In this document: positions 27,877 to 36,170 of the stretch, piece by piece | How the letters are laid out: each line of letters opens with the position of its first letter | Numbering within the stretch: position 1 is the stretch's first letter | Assembly: GCA_029817715.1 (NCBI GenBank) | Contig: JARUPY010000292.1 | Span: forward strand, 1,448,001 to 1,512,000 | Reading direction: 5' to 3' | Origin: Melastoma dodecandrum | Lineage: Eukaryota; Streptophyta; Magnoliopsida; Myrtales; Melastomataceae | DNA length: 64,000 nucleotides | Notes under the pieces: generated by a model | Database searches by the model: none | What the model was told of the DNA's origin: nothing | The model's input: only the letters and a program-made list of their open reading frames with translations | Translations under genes and position numbers: made by a program

Positions 27877-28896
27877 TTACAGGCGGCTGACGACCGTTCG
27901 GTCCGCCCGCAGCGCTTCGACCAGAGCGGCCATGTCGCTCGGGACCGGGCTCTCGAAGCGGAGCGTCTCGCCGGTTCGGGGGTGACGGAAGCCGAGCAAT
28001 TCGGCGTGGAGAGCCTGCCGGCCGAGCACCGCCAACGCGGTACGTGCCGCCGGCGACAGTCGCGCCGCCTTGGTGCGGAATCCGCCGCCATAGACCGGGT
28101 CGCCGAGCAGCGGATGGCCGAGATGGGCCATGTGCACGCGAATCTGGTGGGTCCGCCCGGTCTCAAGCTGGCACCGGACCAAGCTCGCTTCGCCGTACGC
28201 CTCCGTCACGCTGTAATGGGTGACCGCATGGCGGCCGGCCGGCTCGGGGACCACCGCGATTTTCTCGCGGTGATGGCGCGAGCGCGCGAGATTGGCCCGG
28301 ATCGTGCCGGATCGTGGGTGCGGCAAACCCCAGACCACCGCCGCGTAGGCGCGCTCCAACGGCCCGGTGCGCCCGTGATCGGCGAACTGGGCGGTGAGAC
28401 CCTGGTGGGCGGCATCGTTCTTGGCGACGACGATCAGGCCGCTCGTGTCCTTATCCAAACGATGAACGATCCCGGGGCGGCGGACGCCGCCGATTCCGGA
28501 GAGGCTCGCGCCGCAATGGGCGATCAGTGCGTTCACCAGGGTACCGGTCTCGTGTCCCGGGGCGGGGTGGACCACGAGACCAGCCGGCTTGTCGATGACG
28601 ATCAGATCGTCGTCCTCGTAGGCGATCGGCAGCGCCGTCGCCTCGGCCACCGGAACGGCTGGCGCGGGCGGCGGAACGCTCAGCGCGATCCGCATGCCTG
28701 CCCCGACCTTCGCGGCGGGATCGCGCACCGGCGTGCCGTCCCGCTGGACCTGACCCTCGCGGACGAGATCCTGCAACCGGGCCCGCGACAGGTCCGGAAA
28801 CAGCGCCACCAGGGCGCGGTCGAGCCGCATGTCCCCATCCTCTACAATCCCGAAGCGTTCCTCGGCGTCCCTGTCCACCCTGACCTCTGCGCGCAC
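27877..28896 (-). CDS. RluA-family 23S rRNA pseudouridine synthase (RluD-like)
   Basis: A protein of about 339 residues with an N-terminal S4 RNA-binding domain (MRLDRALVALFPDLSRARLQ, then LVREGQVQRDG) and an RluA-type catalytic domain. The catalytic Asp is in PGIVHRLDKDTSGLIVVAKN, and ETGRTHQIRVHMAHLGHPLL is the second signature. RluD-type enzymes modify helix 69 of 23S rRNA. The frame stays open into tRNA-Glu, so the start must lie inside it: GTG 28896 is proposed, and the ATG of MRLDRAL is the shortest possibility. Confidence 0.9.
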   Translation of the reverse strand: MRAEVRVDRDAEERFGIVEDGDMRLDRALVALFPDLSRARLQDLVREGQVQRDGTPVRDPAAKVGAGMRIALSVPPPAPAVPVAEATALPIAYEDDDLIVIDKPAGLVVHPAPGHETGTLVNALIAHCGASLSGIGGVRRPGIVHRLDKDTSGLIVVAKNDAAHQGLTAQFADHGRTGPLERAYAAVVWGLPHPRSGTIRANLARSRHHREKIAVVPEPAGRHAVTHYSVTEAYGEASLVRCQLETGRTHQIRVHMAHLGHPLLGDPVYGGGFRTKAARLSPAARTALAVLGRQALHAELLGFRHPRTGETLRFESPVPSDMAALVEALRADRTVVSRL

Positions 28897-28984
28897 GCGA
28901 TCTGACCCGCCGAAGCGAATTTCCCCGCGAAGGCCCTTGCTCCCCCGGCGGGTCGTGGCTATAGCACCCCCGCGCCGCCGAAAA

Positions 28985-29060
28985 GCTCCCATCGTCTAGC
29001 GGTCTAGGACGTCGCCCTCTCACGGCGAAAACAGGGGTTCGATTCCCCTTGGGAGCGCCA
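28985..29060 (+). tRNA. tRNA-Glu (CTC)
   Basis: A 76-base cloverleaf: acceptor GCTCCCA pairs with TGGGAGC, the anticodon stem TCGCC/GGCGA encloses loop CTCTCAC with anticodon CTC, the T arm is CAGGGGTTCGATTCCCCTT, and CCA is encoded. It is divergent from the pseudouridine synthase gene. Confidence 0.96.
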
Positions 29061-29585
29061 GCGTGCCGGGCAAGTGTCCCGACCTTCACCAAAATTCGTT
29101 GCGATCTCGATAGTCGTGCCGTTTTGCGGCGCGTGCGTCGATCGGCACGGCAAGCGTTGGCGGCTCGCTGCTCACGGATGTGGCCGGTATCTCGCCTTGA
29201 TCAGGGGCCGCGGATGCCGGACGGTCAGTGGCCTTGCGGCATCCACCCCTGCGATGGAAATCCGCCGAACGACACAACTTCTATATAGTCTTACCGAAAT
29301 CACGGCATGGTCCCGCGTCGGTACACGGGTCGTCTCGGGTCGCGGCGTTGTGGACACGTCGGCACGTGCGCACGGGCAGCGTATGCGGGTCGATTGAAAA
29401 GACCGCATCGACGGCCGTGTAAGCATTTCGCCCAGCCGGTCGCAATTCGGTGGTGGTCGTTTTCGATGGCGTCGCTGATGCAGGTATACCAGCGAAAATT
29501 ACAATTTTTGCGGAACCCGATTGCGCACGATCCGTTTGTGCCGCGCTGCCGTAAAGCGGGAGCGGTGCGAAAGGGTGAGGCGGAC
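29061..29585. other. Intergenic or leader region before the PAS-LuxR gene
   Basis: About 525 bases without a convincing gene. The PAS-LuxR frame is open through most of it, but the translated sequence before 29466 is arginine- and histidine-rich and looks non-coding. A TATATAG hexamer-like element at about 29280 could belong to a promoter. If translation starts at the ATG at 29466, part of this stretch is coding. Confidence 0.45.
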
Positions 29586-31046
29586 GTGACGGCGGGCGTA
29601 GACAGGCACGAATTGCGGCAGATCATCGCCGGTTTGAGCGAGGGCGTGATCCTCGTCGAGCCCGATCAGACGATCGCGTATGCCAATGAGGCGGCTCTCG
29701 CCATGCACGGGGCGGAAAGCCTCGACGAGCTCGGCCCGACCGTTGATGACTACCGAGACCGCTTCTGCCTGCGCTATCGCAACCATGTGACGCCTAACCA
29801 GTACCCGATCGAGCGCGTCGTCGCGGGGGAGCATTTCCACGACGTCGTTGTTGAGGTCCGTCGCGCCGACAAGCCCGACACGGATTTCGTCCACTCGCTG
29901 CGAAGCCTCGTTGCCACCGACCGCGACGGCAAGCCGAGCTGCCTGGCGCTGATCCTGAAGGATGTCTCCGACCAATTCGAAGCGGAAGAGCGCTTCGAGA
30001 CGACGTTCAACGCGAACCCGGCGCCGGCGGTCATTACGCGCCTGTCCGATCTCCGGCACGTCAAGGTCAATCACGGCTTCCTGGAAATGACCGGCTACAC
30101 GCGCGACGCCGTGATTGGCCGCAGCGTCTATGAGGTCGATGTCCTGGCCAACGCCCGCAATCGCGAGTTGGCGGTATCGCGCCTGCACGAGGGCGGCACG
30201 ATCCCGCAGATGGAGGCCTGTCTCGACCTGCCTGACGGCGGCTCGCGCTTCGTCATCGTGGCCGGCCAACCCATCGAGATGGGCGACGAGCCCTGCATGC
30301 TCTTCACCTTCGCCGACCTGGACCTGCGCCGGAAGGCGGAGACGGCCCTGCGCCAGAGCGAGGAGCGTTTCGCGAAGGCGTTCCGGATGACGCCGATCCC
30401 CACCGTCCTGGCGCGCGCACAGGACCTGTCCGTCACCGGTGTCAACGCGGCCTTCGGGCGGGTGTTCGGCTTCGGCGAGGATCGGGTCGTCGGGCGCAGC
30501 CTGCACGAGGCCGGCCTGTGGGTTTCCGATCCGCAGCGCCAGCAATTCGAGACCGCGCTGGAGCGGCACGGCTACGTCTTCGGCGTCGAAGTCTGTCTGC
30601 GCCACGAGGGCGGTGGAAACCTCGACTGTCTGGTCTCGGCCGAACGGGTCAGCATCAACGACACCGAGTTCGTCCTGCTGGTTCTGCAGGACATCACCGA
30701 GCGCAAGCACACGGAGCGGGAACTGTTCGACGCCATCGAGGCCGTCATGGCCGATACGTCGTGGTTCAGCCGCGGGTTGATCGAGAAGCTGGCCAATCTC
30801 CGTCGTCCCGGGCGGGAGAGTGCGGATGGATCGTCGCCAAACCTGACGGTGCGCGAGCGGCAGATCCTTAACCTCATCTGCGCGGGGCTCGACGACGCGG
30901 CAATCGCCCGCAAGCTCGGCCTGTCGCGCAATACCGTACGCAATCACGGCGCTGCGCTCTACCGCAAGCTCGGCATCCACAAGCGCAGCGAGGCTGTCGT
31001 TTGGGGTCGCGAGAACGGTTTCCCGCTCAACATCTCAGATGGATAA
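29586..31046 (+). CDS. Triple-PAS LuxR-type transcriptional regulator
   Basis: A 486-residue protein. Three PAS-like sensor domains are seen at about 10-115 (SEGVILVEPDQTIAYANEAA), 135-255 (FNANPAPAVITRLSDLRHVK, NHGFLEMTGYTRDAVIGRSV) and 260-380 (FRMTPIPTVLARAQDLSVTG), followed by a short linker and a LuxR-type helix-turn-helix at 418-480 (LTVRERQILNLICAGLDDAA, ARKLGLSRNTVRNHGAALYR). There is no kinase or receiver domain, so it probably senses a ligand, redox state or light directly and binds DNA. GTG 29586, preceded by GAGG at 5-base spacing, is chosen; ATG 29466 would add 40 residues. The stress cluster starting at 31373 is a possible target. Confidence 0.88.
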   Translation: MTAGVDRHELRQIIAGLSEGVILVEPDQTIAYANEAALAMHGAESLDELGPTVDDYRDRFCLRYRNHVTPNQYPIERVVAGEHFHDVVVEVRRADKPDTDFVHSLRSLVATDRDGKPSCLALILKDVSDQFEAEERFETTFNANPAPAVITRLSDLRHVKVNHGFLEMTGYTRDAVIGRSVYEVDVLANARNRELAVSRLHEGGTIPQMEACLDLPDGGSRFVIVAGQPIEMGDEPCMLFTFADLDLRRKAETALRQSEERFAKAFRMTPIPTVLARAQDLSVTGVNAAFGRVFGFGEDRVVGRSLHEAGLWVSDPQRQQFETALERHGYVFGVEVCLRHEGGGNLDCLVSAERVSINDTEFVLLVLQDITERKHTERELFDAIEAVMADTSWFSRGLIEKLANLRRPGRESADGSSPNLTVRERQILNLICAGLDDAAIARKLGLSRNTVRNHGAALYRKLGIHKRSEAVVWGRENGFPLNISDG

Positions 31047-31372
31047 TGATCAGCGTACCGGTACATCTGAACCATTGATTGAGCCCGATCGGCGCACATC
31101 TCTCGGCTCAGTCGGCTTCTCTCGCGACCGACGAGGCGCTGAAGGCGGGAGAATCATCGTCACCATTTGCCGCTGCGCACAGGGACCCGGTCGGCAAATC
31201 AACGGCGCGTCACCGGCGGCGTTCCGACCGCGGTCGAGCGGCAGAAGCGCACCGCCGGACCGACACGGCCCGTGACGTGTGCCGGGCGGTCGCAAGGAGG
31301 CCGACCGGAGCCATTTCCCCGACGCACTGTGCGGCGTCACCCACATCGAACGAAAGCGAACAGGAGAGCCAC
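31047..31372. other. Intergenic region before the CsbD cluster
   Basis: A 326-base gap. It contains the 10-base palindrome GTACCGGTAC near 31055 and no credible gene. The promoter for the downstream stress cluster should be here, but no consensus EcfG-type element (GGAAC with a GTT) was found by eye. Confidence 0.45.
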
Positions 31373-31732
31373 ATGATCGATACGAATCGTATCACAGGGG
31401 CCGCGAAAGAAATGGGCGGTAAGGTCCAGGGCGCGGTGGGCGACCTGACCGGCTCCAGGCACGAACAGGTCGAGGGCCGCGCCCGCGAGGCGGCCGGAAA
31501 GGCCGAGCACCTGTACGGCCAGACCAAGGACACCGTCCGCGACACCGCCGGACAGGCCTACGACGCGGCCTACGAGGCCGCCGAGGACGCCTACGAGCGC
31601 GGTGGCCATTACCTGCGCCGGGGCACCCGCGAGGTCAGCCATCAGGTTGCCGAATACCCGCTCGCCTCGTTGCTGATCGCGGGCGCCGTCGGCTTCGGCC
31701 TCGGCCTGCTCGTGAGCGCCAGCCGCGACTGA
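31373..31732 (+). CDS. CsbD-like protein with C-terminal membrane segment
   Basis: A 119-residue protein. Residues 1-45 match the CsbD fold (MIDTNRITGAAKEMGGKVQG, then VGDLTGSRHEQVEGRAREAA), a small stress-induced domain of unknown function controlled by general stress sigma factors in other bacteria. A long alanine- and charge-rich helix follows, then a hydrophobic anchor (YPLASLLIAGAVGFGLGLLV) near the C-terminus. GGAGAG precedes the ATG at 31373. First gene of a seven-gene co-directional cluster. Confidence 0.85.
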   Translation: MIDTNRITGAAKEMGGKVQGAVGDLTGSRHEQVEGRAREAAGKAEHLYGQTKDTVRDTAGQAYDAAYEAAEDAYERGGHYLRRGTREVSHQVAEYPLASLLIAGAVGFGLGLLVSASRD

Positions 31733-31780
31733 GCGCCCGCGACCCGAACACCCCCGACGACCCCCAACCGGAGTGACAGC

Positions 31781-32704
31781 GTGACCATCCAGACGACCAC
31801 CGCCCCCCTCGCGACCGGAGCGGCCCACGCCGATACGCGCGCCGTGCTGCTGAATCAAGTGTCGTGGGGCGCCATCTTCGCCGGCGCCGTGACCGCGCTG
31901 GTCACTCAGGTGATCGTCAATCTCGTCGGCGTGGGCGTCGGCCTCGCTTCCGTGGGGACCACGGCCGCCGATAACCCGTCCGCCTCGACGGTGTCGATGG
32001 GCGCGGGCCTCTGGTTCGTGGCCTCGGGCCTCGTCGCCTCGCTGGCCGGCGGCCTCGTGGCCGGCAAGATGTCGGGCAAGCCGCTGCCGGGCGCGGCCGC
32101 CCTGCACGGGCTGGTCTCCTGGGCGGTGACCACGCTGGTGGTGCTCTACCGGCTGACCTCTGCCGCCAGCGGCCTGGTGGGTGGAACACTGAGCACGGTC
32201 TCCGGGGCGCTCGGCGGAGCCGGCAACCTCGTGGGCGGCACGATTCAGACGGCCGCGCAGGCAGCCGCCCCGTCGCTGTCGAAGGTCTCGAACCCGCTGG
32301 ATGGGATCGAGGACAAGGTGCGCCAGCAGACGGCTGGTCAGGACCCGCAGGCGGCCCGGGACGCGGCTGTGGCGGCGATCAAGGCGCTGTTCACCGGCGA
32401 CGCGTCGCAGAAGCAGCAGGCGGAGAGCCGGGCGGCGGACGCGCTGGCCAAGGCCCAGAACATCCCGGTCGATCAGGCCAAGCAGCAGGTCCAGGACTAC
32501 GAGAAGCAGTACGACCAGGCGGTGGCCGTCGCCAAGCAAAAGGCGGAGGCTGCGGCGGTGACGGCGAAGTCTGCGGCGACGCAGGGCGCCTTCTACGCGG
32601 CTTTGGCGCTGATCCTGGGGGCGGTTGCGGCGTTCCTGGGCGGACGTATGGGCGCCCCGAAGCCGGCGACCCTGCTCGGGGCCTACGAGGCCCGGCGCGG
32701 CTGA
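31781..32704 (+). CDS. Multi-pass membrane protein, unknown function
   Basis: A 307-residue protein with GTG start and several hydrophobic stretches: WGAIFAGAVTALVTQVIVNL, WFVASGLVASLAGGLVAGKM, ALHGLVSWAVTTLVVLYRLT and, near the C-terminus, AFYAALALILGAVAAFLGGR. Between the third and last lies a soluble region of about 120 residues rich in Ala, Gln and Lys that is probably helical (RDAAVAAIKALFTGDASQKQ). Proteins of this kind are sometimes named PhnA-like, without functional support. It sits between two CsbD-like genes, which suggests envelope stress. Confidence 0.75.
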   Translation: MTIQTTTAPLATGAAHADTRAVLLNQVSWGAIFAGAVTALVTQVIVNLVGVGVGLASVGTTAADNPSASTVSMGAGLWFVASGLVASLAGGLVAGKMSGKPLPGAAALHGLVSWAVTTLVVLYRLTSAASGLVGGTLSTVSGALGGAGNLVGGTIQTAAQAAAPSLSKVSNPLDGIEDKVRQQTAGQDPQAARDAAVAAIKALFTGDASQKQQAESRAADALAKAQNIPVDQAKQQVQDYEKQYDQAVAVAKQKAEAAAVTAKSAATQGAFYAALALILGAVAAFLGGRMGAPKPATLLGAYEARRG

Positions 32705-32811
32705 GCGCCGGTCCCGGCCCCTCCCTCACCCGTTCATCGGCCCCTGCCTCCGGGCGGGGGTCACCCCCGGCCGGGATGCCCGGCCATCCACACGCAGCAG
32801 GAGAGCACACG

Positions 32812-33015
32812 ATGAGCAGCACGACGGACAAGCTCAAGGGTCTGGCCAACGAGGCCGTGGGCAACGTCAAGCAGGCGGCCGGCAAGGCGACGGGCAACGA
32901 CACGCTCGTGGCCGAGGGCAAGGCGCAGGAGCTGAAGGGCGAGGCGCAGAAGACCGTCGGCGACGCCAAGGACGGCGCCTCGAACCTGGCCGACAAGATC
33001 ACAGGAAAGCGGTGA
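32812..33015 (+). CDS. CsbD family protein
   Basis: A 67-residue protein that is one canonical CsbD domain: MSSTTDKLKGLANEAVGNVK, KATGNDTLVAEGKAQELKGE and QKTVGDAKDGASNLADKITG. The family is very hydrophilic and accumulates under stress. AGGAGAG stands ahead of the ATG at 32812. Second CsbD-like gene in the cluster. Confidence 0.92.
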   Translation: MSSTTDKLKGLANEAVGNVKQAAGKATGNDTLVAEGKAQELKGEAQKTVGDAKDGASNLADKITGKR

Positions 33016-33103
33016 GACCGTCCGGGGCGGCGTCGGCCCTTCCGTCGCCGCACCGGCCTCGGCCAGCTCATTCGAGACGCCTACCCGCACAGAGGAGGTC
33101 CTC

Positions 33104-33487
33104 ATGAACCGCGACCAGATCCGCGGCGCGTCCCGCCACCTGAAGGGCCGCGCGCAGTCCGCGCTGGGCGGCCTGACGGGCGATCCGGCCCGGCAGGTGC
33201 GCGGGGCGGTCAATCAAGTCGCCGGCGGCGCGCAGTACGCCTACGGCCGGGCTCGCGACCGCGCCGGAGACTTCGCCGACGATGGCCGCGCCCTCGCTCG
33301 GGATGCCTGCACCCACGCCGATGCGCTGATCGACGACGGGCGCCATCTGATGCGTGACGTCGGCCGCCGCGGTGCCGAGTACGGACGGCGGGCGGCGCGC
33401 TCGGTCGATGCGAACCGCACGCGCAGCCTCATGGGCCTGGCCGCGTTAGCGTTCGCGACCGGCTGGCTCGTGCGTCGCGCAGGTTGA
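33104..33487 (+). CDS. CsbD-like protein with C-terminal membrane segment
   Basis: A 127-residue protein. Residues 1-45 follow the CsbD pattern (MNRDQIRGASRHLKGRAQSA, LGGLTGDPARQVRGAVNQVA), then a charged helical part, then a hydrophobic C-terminus (SLMGLAALAFATGWLVRRAG). Its organisation mirrors the gene at 31373, so the two are probably paralogues. AGAGGAGG is the ribosome site. Confidence 0.8.
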   Translation: MNRDQIRGASRHLKGRAQSALGGLTGDPARQVRGAVNQVAGGAQYAYGRARDRAGDFADDGRALARDACTHADALIDDGRHLMRDVGRRGAEYGRRAARSVDANRTRSLMGLAALAFATGWLVRRAG

Positions 33488-33500
33488 GGGGAGACATTCC

Positions 33501-33596
33501 ATGCTGCGCAAGATTCTCATGGCTTACATCGTGCCGCGGCTCATCGCGTATGCGGGCCGCCGTTACAGTCGTGCGCGCGGATCGGGACGGCCGTAA
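33501..33596 (+). CDS. Very small basic membrane-associated peptide
   Basis: A 31-residue frame starting 13 bases after the preceding stop, with GGGGAGA as ribosome site. It begins MLRKILMAYIVPRLIAYAGR and ends in a basic tail before TAA. It would be an amphipathic or single-span peptide. The tight spacing on both sides, in a cluster of stress genes, favours a real gene, but no homologue is known to me. Confidence 0.5.
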   Translation: MLRKILMAYIVPRLIAYAGRRYSRARGSGRP

Positions 33597-33628
33597 CGGC
33601 CGCACCGCGCGCCCGCGGGTACCGCGCG

Positions 33629-35035
33629 ATGAGGCCGGTCGTCGGGCTGCTCCTGCGCCGGGAGTTCGTCTTCCTGGCGCTGGCGATCCTGCTCGGCGCG
33701 GGCGCCGCCGTGGCCTACTGGGCGTCCCGCGCGACGGTGCTCACGGTCGCGGTCGCGCCGCGCGACGGCACCGAGCCCGCCCTGATCCAGGCCTATGCGG
33801 ACGCCCTTGCCAAGCGGCACAAGGCGATCCGCCTGCGAATCCTGCCGTTCGACGACGTGCGCGACAGCGCCGAGGCCCTGCGGGAGGGCCGGGCGGACCT
33901 CGCGGTGGTGCGGCCCGACGTGGACCTGCCCGACAACGGTCTGACCCTCGCCATCCTGCGGGATCAGGCCATGATCATCGCGGCGCCGGAGGCTTCGGGG
34001 ATCGACAAATTCCCCGACCTCGACCGCAAGCGCCTGGCGATTCTTGCGCACAGAGACGCCGATGAGGCGTTGATCCGGGCACTCCTCGCCCATTACGGCC
34101 TGACGCTGGTCTCGACCGATCCCGAGGGCTCGCTCCTGCCCCGTCACGTCGCCCTGGTGGAGATGGCGGAGGCCGACCTTGCCGCCGCCTTCGCCCGCAA
34201 GCGGGTCGACGCCGTGATCTCGGTCACCGCGCCGACGGCGCCGACGGCTCAGCGCATCATCGAGACCGTTCAGGCGGCCAGCCGGAACCGCAAGCTCGCG
34301 TTCGTCGACATGGAAAATGCCGACGCCTTCGTCGCCCGCATGCCGCGGCTTCAGGTCGTGACCATGCCGGCGGAGACCTTCGGCGGAAGCCCCAAGGTCC
34401 CGGCCGCCGACATCAAAACCGTCGGAGCGTCCTACCGATTGATGGCGCGGGCGAACCTTCCCCGGTCGGTCGCAGCCGACGTGACCCAGCACCTGTTCGA
34501 GCTGCGCAGCGGCATGGCGAACGTCACGGCGGCGGCCGACTACGTGCAGGCCCCGGCCTACGACAGTACGGTCGGCGCGACGAGCGCCCGGCTGCCGATC
34601 CATCCGGGCGCCGTCGACTATTTCGAGCGCGAGCAGCAGAGCTTCATCGAGCGCTACGAGACCTGGATCTATCTGCTTGCCTTCCTGGGCGGCGGCATCG
34701 GCTCGGCCCTCGCATGGGTCGGGCAGCGCCTGTCGCGCCTGCGCCGGGAGCGCGTCGAGGAGGCGACCGACCGCCTTTTGGCGATCCGCCACGAGGCGCA
34801 GGACACCGAAGCGCGCGACCGTCTGCATGCCCTGGCGCGGGAGATCGACGATCTCGCCGGGGACATCGCCAAGCACGCCCTCGAGCGCCCGACCGAGGCG
34901 CGGACCATGTCGGCGGCTTCCATCGCCATCGACGCGGCACGCTCCACGGTCAAGCGCGCCATCGCGTCCGTGGGAGACGACGCCTCGTCACCGGCAGACG
35001 CGATGGCGGCGAAGATCTCCGCGGCGGCGGAGTAA
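33629..35035 (+). CDS. TAXI-family solute-binding protein, membrane anchored
   Basis: A 468-residue protein. An N-terminal anchor (EFVFLALAILLGAGAAVAYW) precedes a TAXI-type TRAP solute-binding domain at about 35-310 (LTVAVAPRDGTEPALIQAYA, then ALREGRADLAVVRPDVDLPD). A second membrane span at about 346-368 (WIYLLAFLGGGIGSALAWVG) leads to a cytoplasmic coiled coil (RRERVEEATDRLLAIRHEAQ). TAXI proteins normally deliver substrates to a TRAP permease; none is adjacent and the tail is unusual, so a sensory role is possible. Confidence 0.85.
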   Translation: MRPVVGLLLRREFVFLALAILLGAGAAVAYWASRATVLTVAVAPRDGTEPALIQAYADALAKRHKAIRLRILPFDDVRDSAEALREGRADLAVVRPDVDLPDNGLTLAILRDQAMIIAAPEASGIDKFPDLDRKRLAILAHRDADEALIRALLAHYGLTLVSTDPEGSLLPRHVALVEMAEADLAAAFARKRVDAVISVTAPTAPTAQRIIETVQAASRNRKLAFVDMENADAFVARMPRLQVVTMPAETFGGSPKVPAADIKTVGASYRLMARANLPRSVAADVTQHLFELRSGMANVTAAADYVQAPAYDSTVGATSARLPIHPGAVDYFEREQQSFIERYETWIYLLAFLGGGIGSALAWVGQRLSRLRRERVEEATDRLLAIRHEAQDTEARDRLHALAREIDDLAGDIAKHALERPTEARTMSAASIAIDAARSTVKRAIASVGDDASSPADAMAAKISAAAE

Positions 35036-35094
35036 CGAAGCGGACGCGTGCCGCATCATGCGGGCCGGCGAGCCCGATCAGGGAAGGATGCACG

Positions 35095-35580
35095 ATGAGC
35101 GACGGATACCCATCGATGACCGCGCTGCTGGGCCTGCTGGCCGTGGCCGGCTACCAGAACCGCGACAAGATCGCCGAATGGCTCGGCGCCCACGGCAAGG
35201 AGGTCGGCCGCTCCCCGGTGCCTCAGAATCCGGTCGGTGCGCCGGGATCCGGTCCGGCGATCCCGGCCAACCTGGACCGGCTGCTCGGCGGCGCGGGCAG
35301 CGCCGGCGTGGGCGGCCTGATCGCTGGCGGGCTCGGTGAGCTGATCGATCATTTCACCAAGGGCGGCCATGCCGAGACCGCGCAGTCTTGGATCAATCAC
35401 GGACCGAACCGCGACATCCCCGCGGCCGATCTGGAGCGGGCCATCGGACCCGAGACCCTGACGGTGCTCGAGCAGAGGACAGGCCTGAGCCGCGCGGAAT
35501 TGCTGACGCGACTCTCGCGCGACCTGCCCATGGCCATCGATCGCTACTCGCCGGACGGCCGTCTCCCGGCTCTCGGCTGA
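35095..35580 (+). CDS. YidB-like (DUF937) protein
   Basis: A 161-residue protein of the YidB/DUF937 family. The glycine-rich middle (LGGAGSAGVGGLIAGGLGEL) and the C-terminal SWINHGPNRDIPAADLERAI, LTVLEQRTGLSRAELLTRLS and LPMAIDRYSPDGRLP are the family hallmarks. Function unknown. GGAAGGA precedes the ATG at 35095. It is the last gene of the cluster, followed by a strong hairpin. Confidence 0.85.
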   Translation: MSDGYPSMTALLGLLAVAGYQNRDKIAEWLGAHGKEVGRSPVPQNPVGAPGSGPAIPANLDRLLGGAGSAGVGGLIAGGLGELIDHFTKGGHAETAQSWINHGPNRDIPAADLERAIGPETLTVLEQRTGLSRAELLTRLSRDLPMAIDRYSPDGRLPALG

Positions 35581-35588
35581 GGCCACAT

Positions 35589-35624
35589 CGCGCGTCGCGG
35601 CGGCATCGATCGCCGCGACGCGCG
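35589..35624 (+). terminator. Strong hairpin ending the stress cluster
   Basis: CGCGCGTCGCGGCG and CGCCGCGACGCGCG form a perfect 14-base stem around an 8-base loop, 9 bases past the YidB-like stop codon. It lacks a T tract but is the strongest hairpin seen in the window. Confidence 0.55.
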
Positions 35625-35787
35625 GCTCACCGCGGCGGCGGGGCACGTAAAGCGGGTTACCGGTGGATCCCGCCCTGCCCACCGTCGCATCGGGCATCCG
35701 CGTGAGCGAGCCTCGGAGGTGCTGTCCTGGTCTCGTGCGAGCGCTGGAGCGCGCCGCTGCGCTTAGGGATCCCCGGATGAGTGGGTA

Positions 35788-36148
35788 GGCGGACCTGCCT
35801 CGCGCGCTGCTGGAGCAGCGTCAGGGTGCAGACGCGCTCGAACGGGCGCGCGCTGCTCGCGACGGCGCGAGCCTGCCGGCGAAACGTATGGCCCGCCCCG
35901 TCCGCACGTGCCTCTGGATCCGCTGGTCTGAGCAGTCTGCACAAACGTATCCGGCCTTCCGGCGAGCCATTGGCCAAGATGGAGAGCCGCGCGTCCTCAG
36001 CCTTAAAAAAGGGTCGGCGCGTCGCGCGGACCCTGGCTTGGCTGGACCGCGTCCGCCGATTGACCATCCGCGACGCGCGACACGCCGACCTCCACCTCGC
36101 CTTCCCGACGCGCGCCTGTGTGCTCATCTGCCAAGCTCAGGCCAAGAG
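35788..36148 (+). pseudogene. Decayed IS5-type transposase, copy A
   Basis: Two blocks match copy B in the same order and direction: 35788-35883 with 38302-38397, and 36021-36148 with 38650-38777, at roughly 90 percent identity by eye. The second block encodes VARTLAWLDRVRRLTIRDAR and LHLAFPTRACVLICQ, the C-terminal end of IS5-family transposases. The N-terminus is missing, and the middle (about 35884-36020) is unrelated to copy B. No open frame spans it. It ends 22 bases before the stop of the flippase gene. Confidence 0.75.
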
Positions 36149-36170
36149 GTTTCGCTCCCGACCTTACGTC

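Noticed and set aside
33563..34876. A 437-codon minus-strand frame
   Set aside because: Antisense to the TAXI-protein gene and low-complexity.
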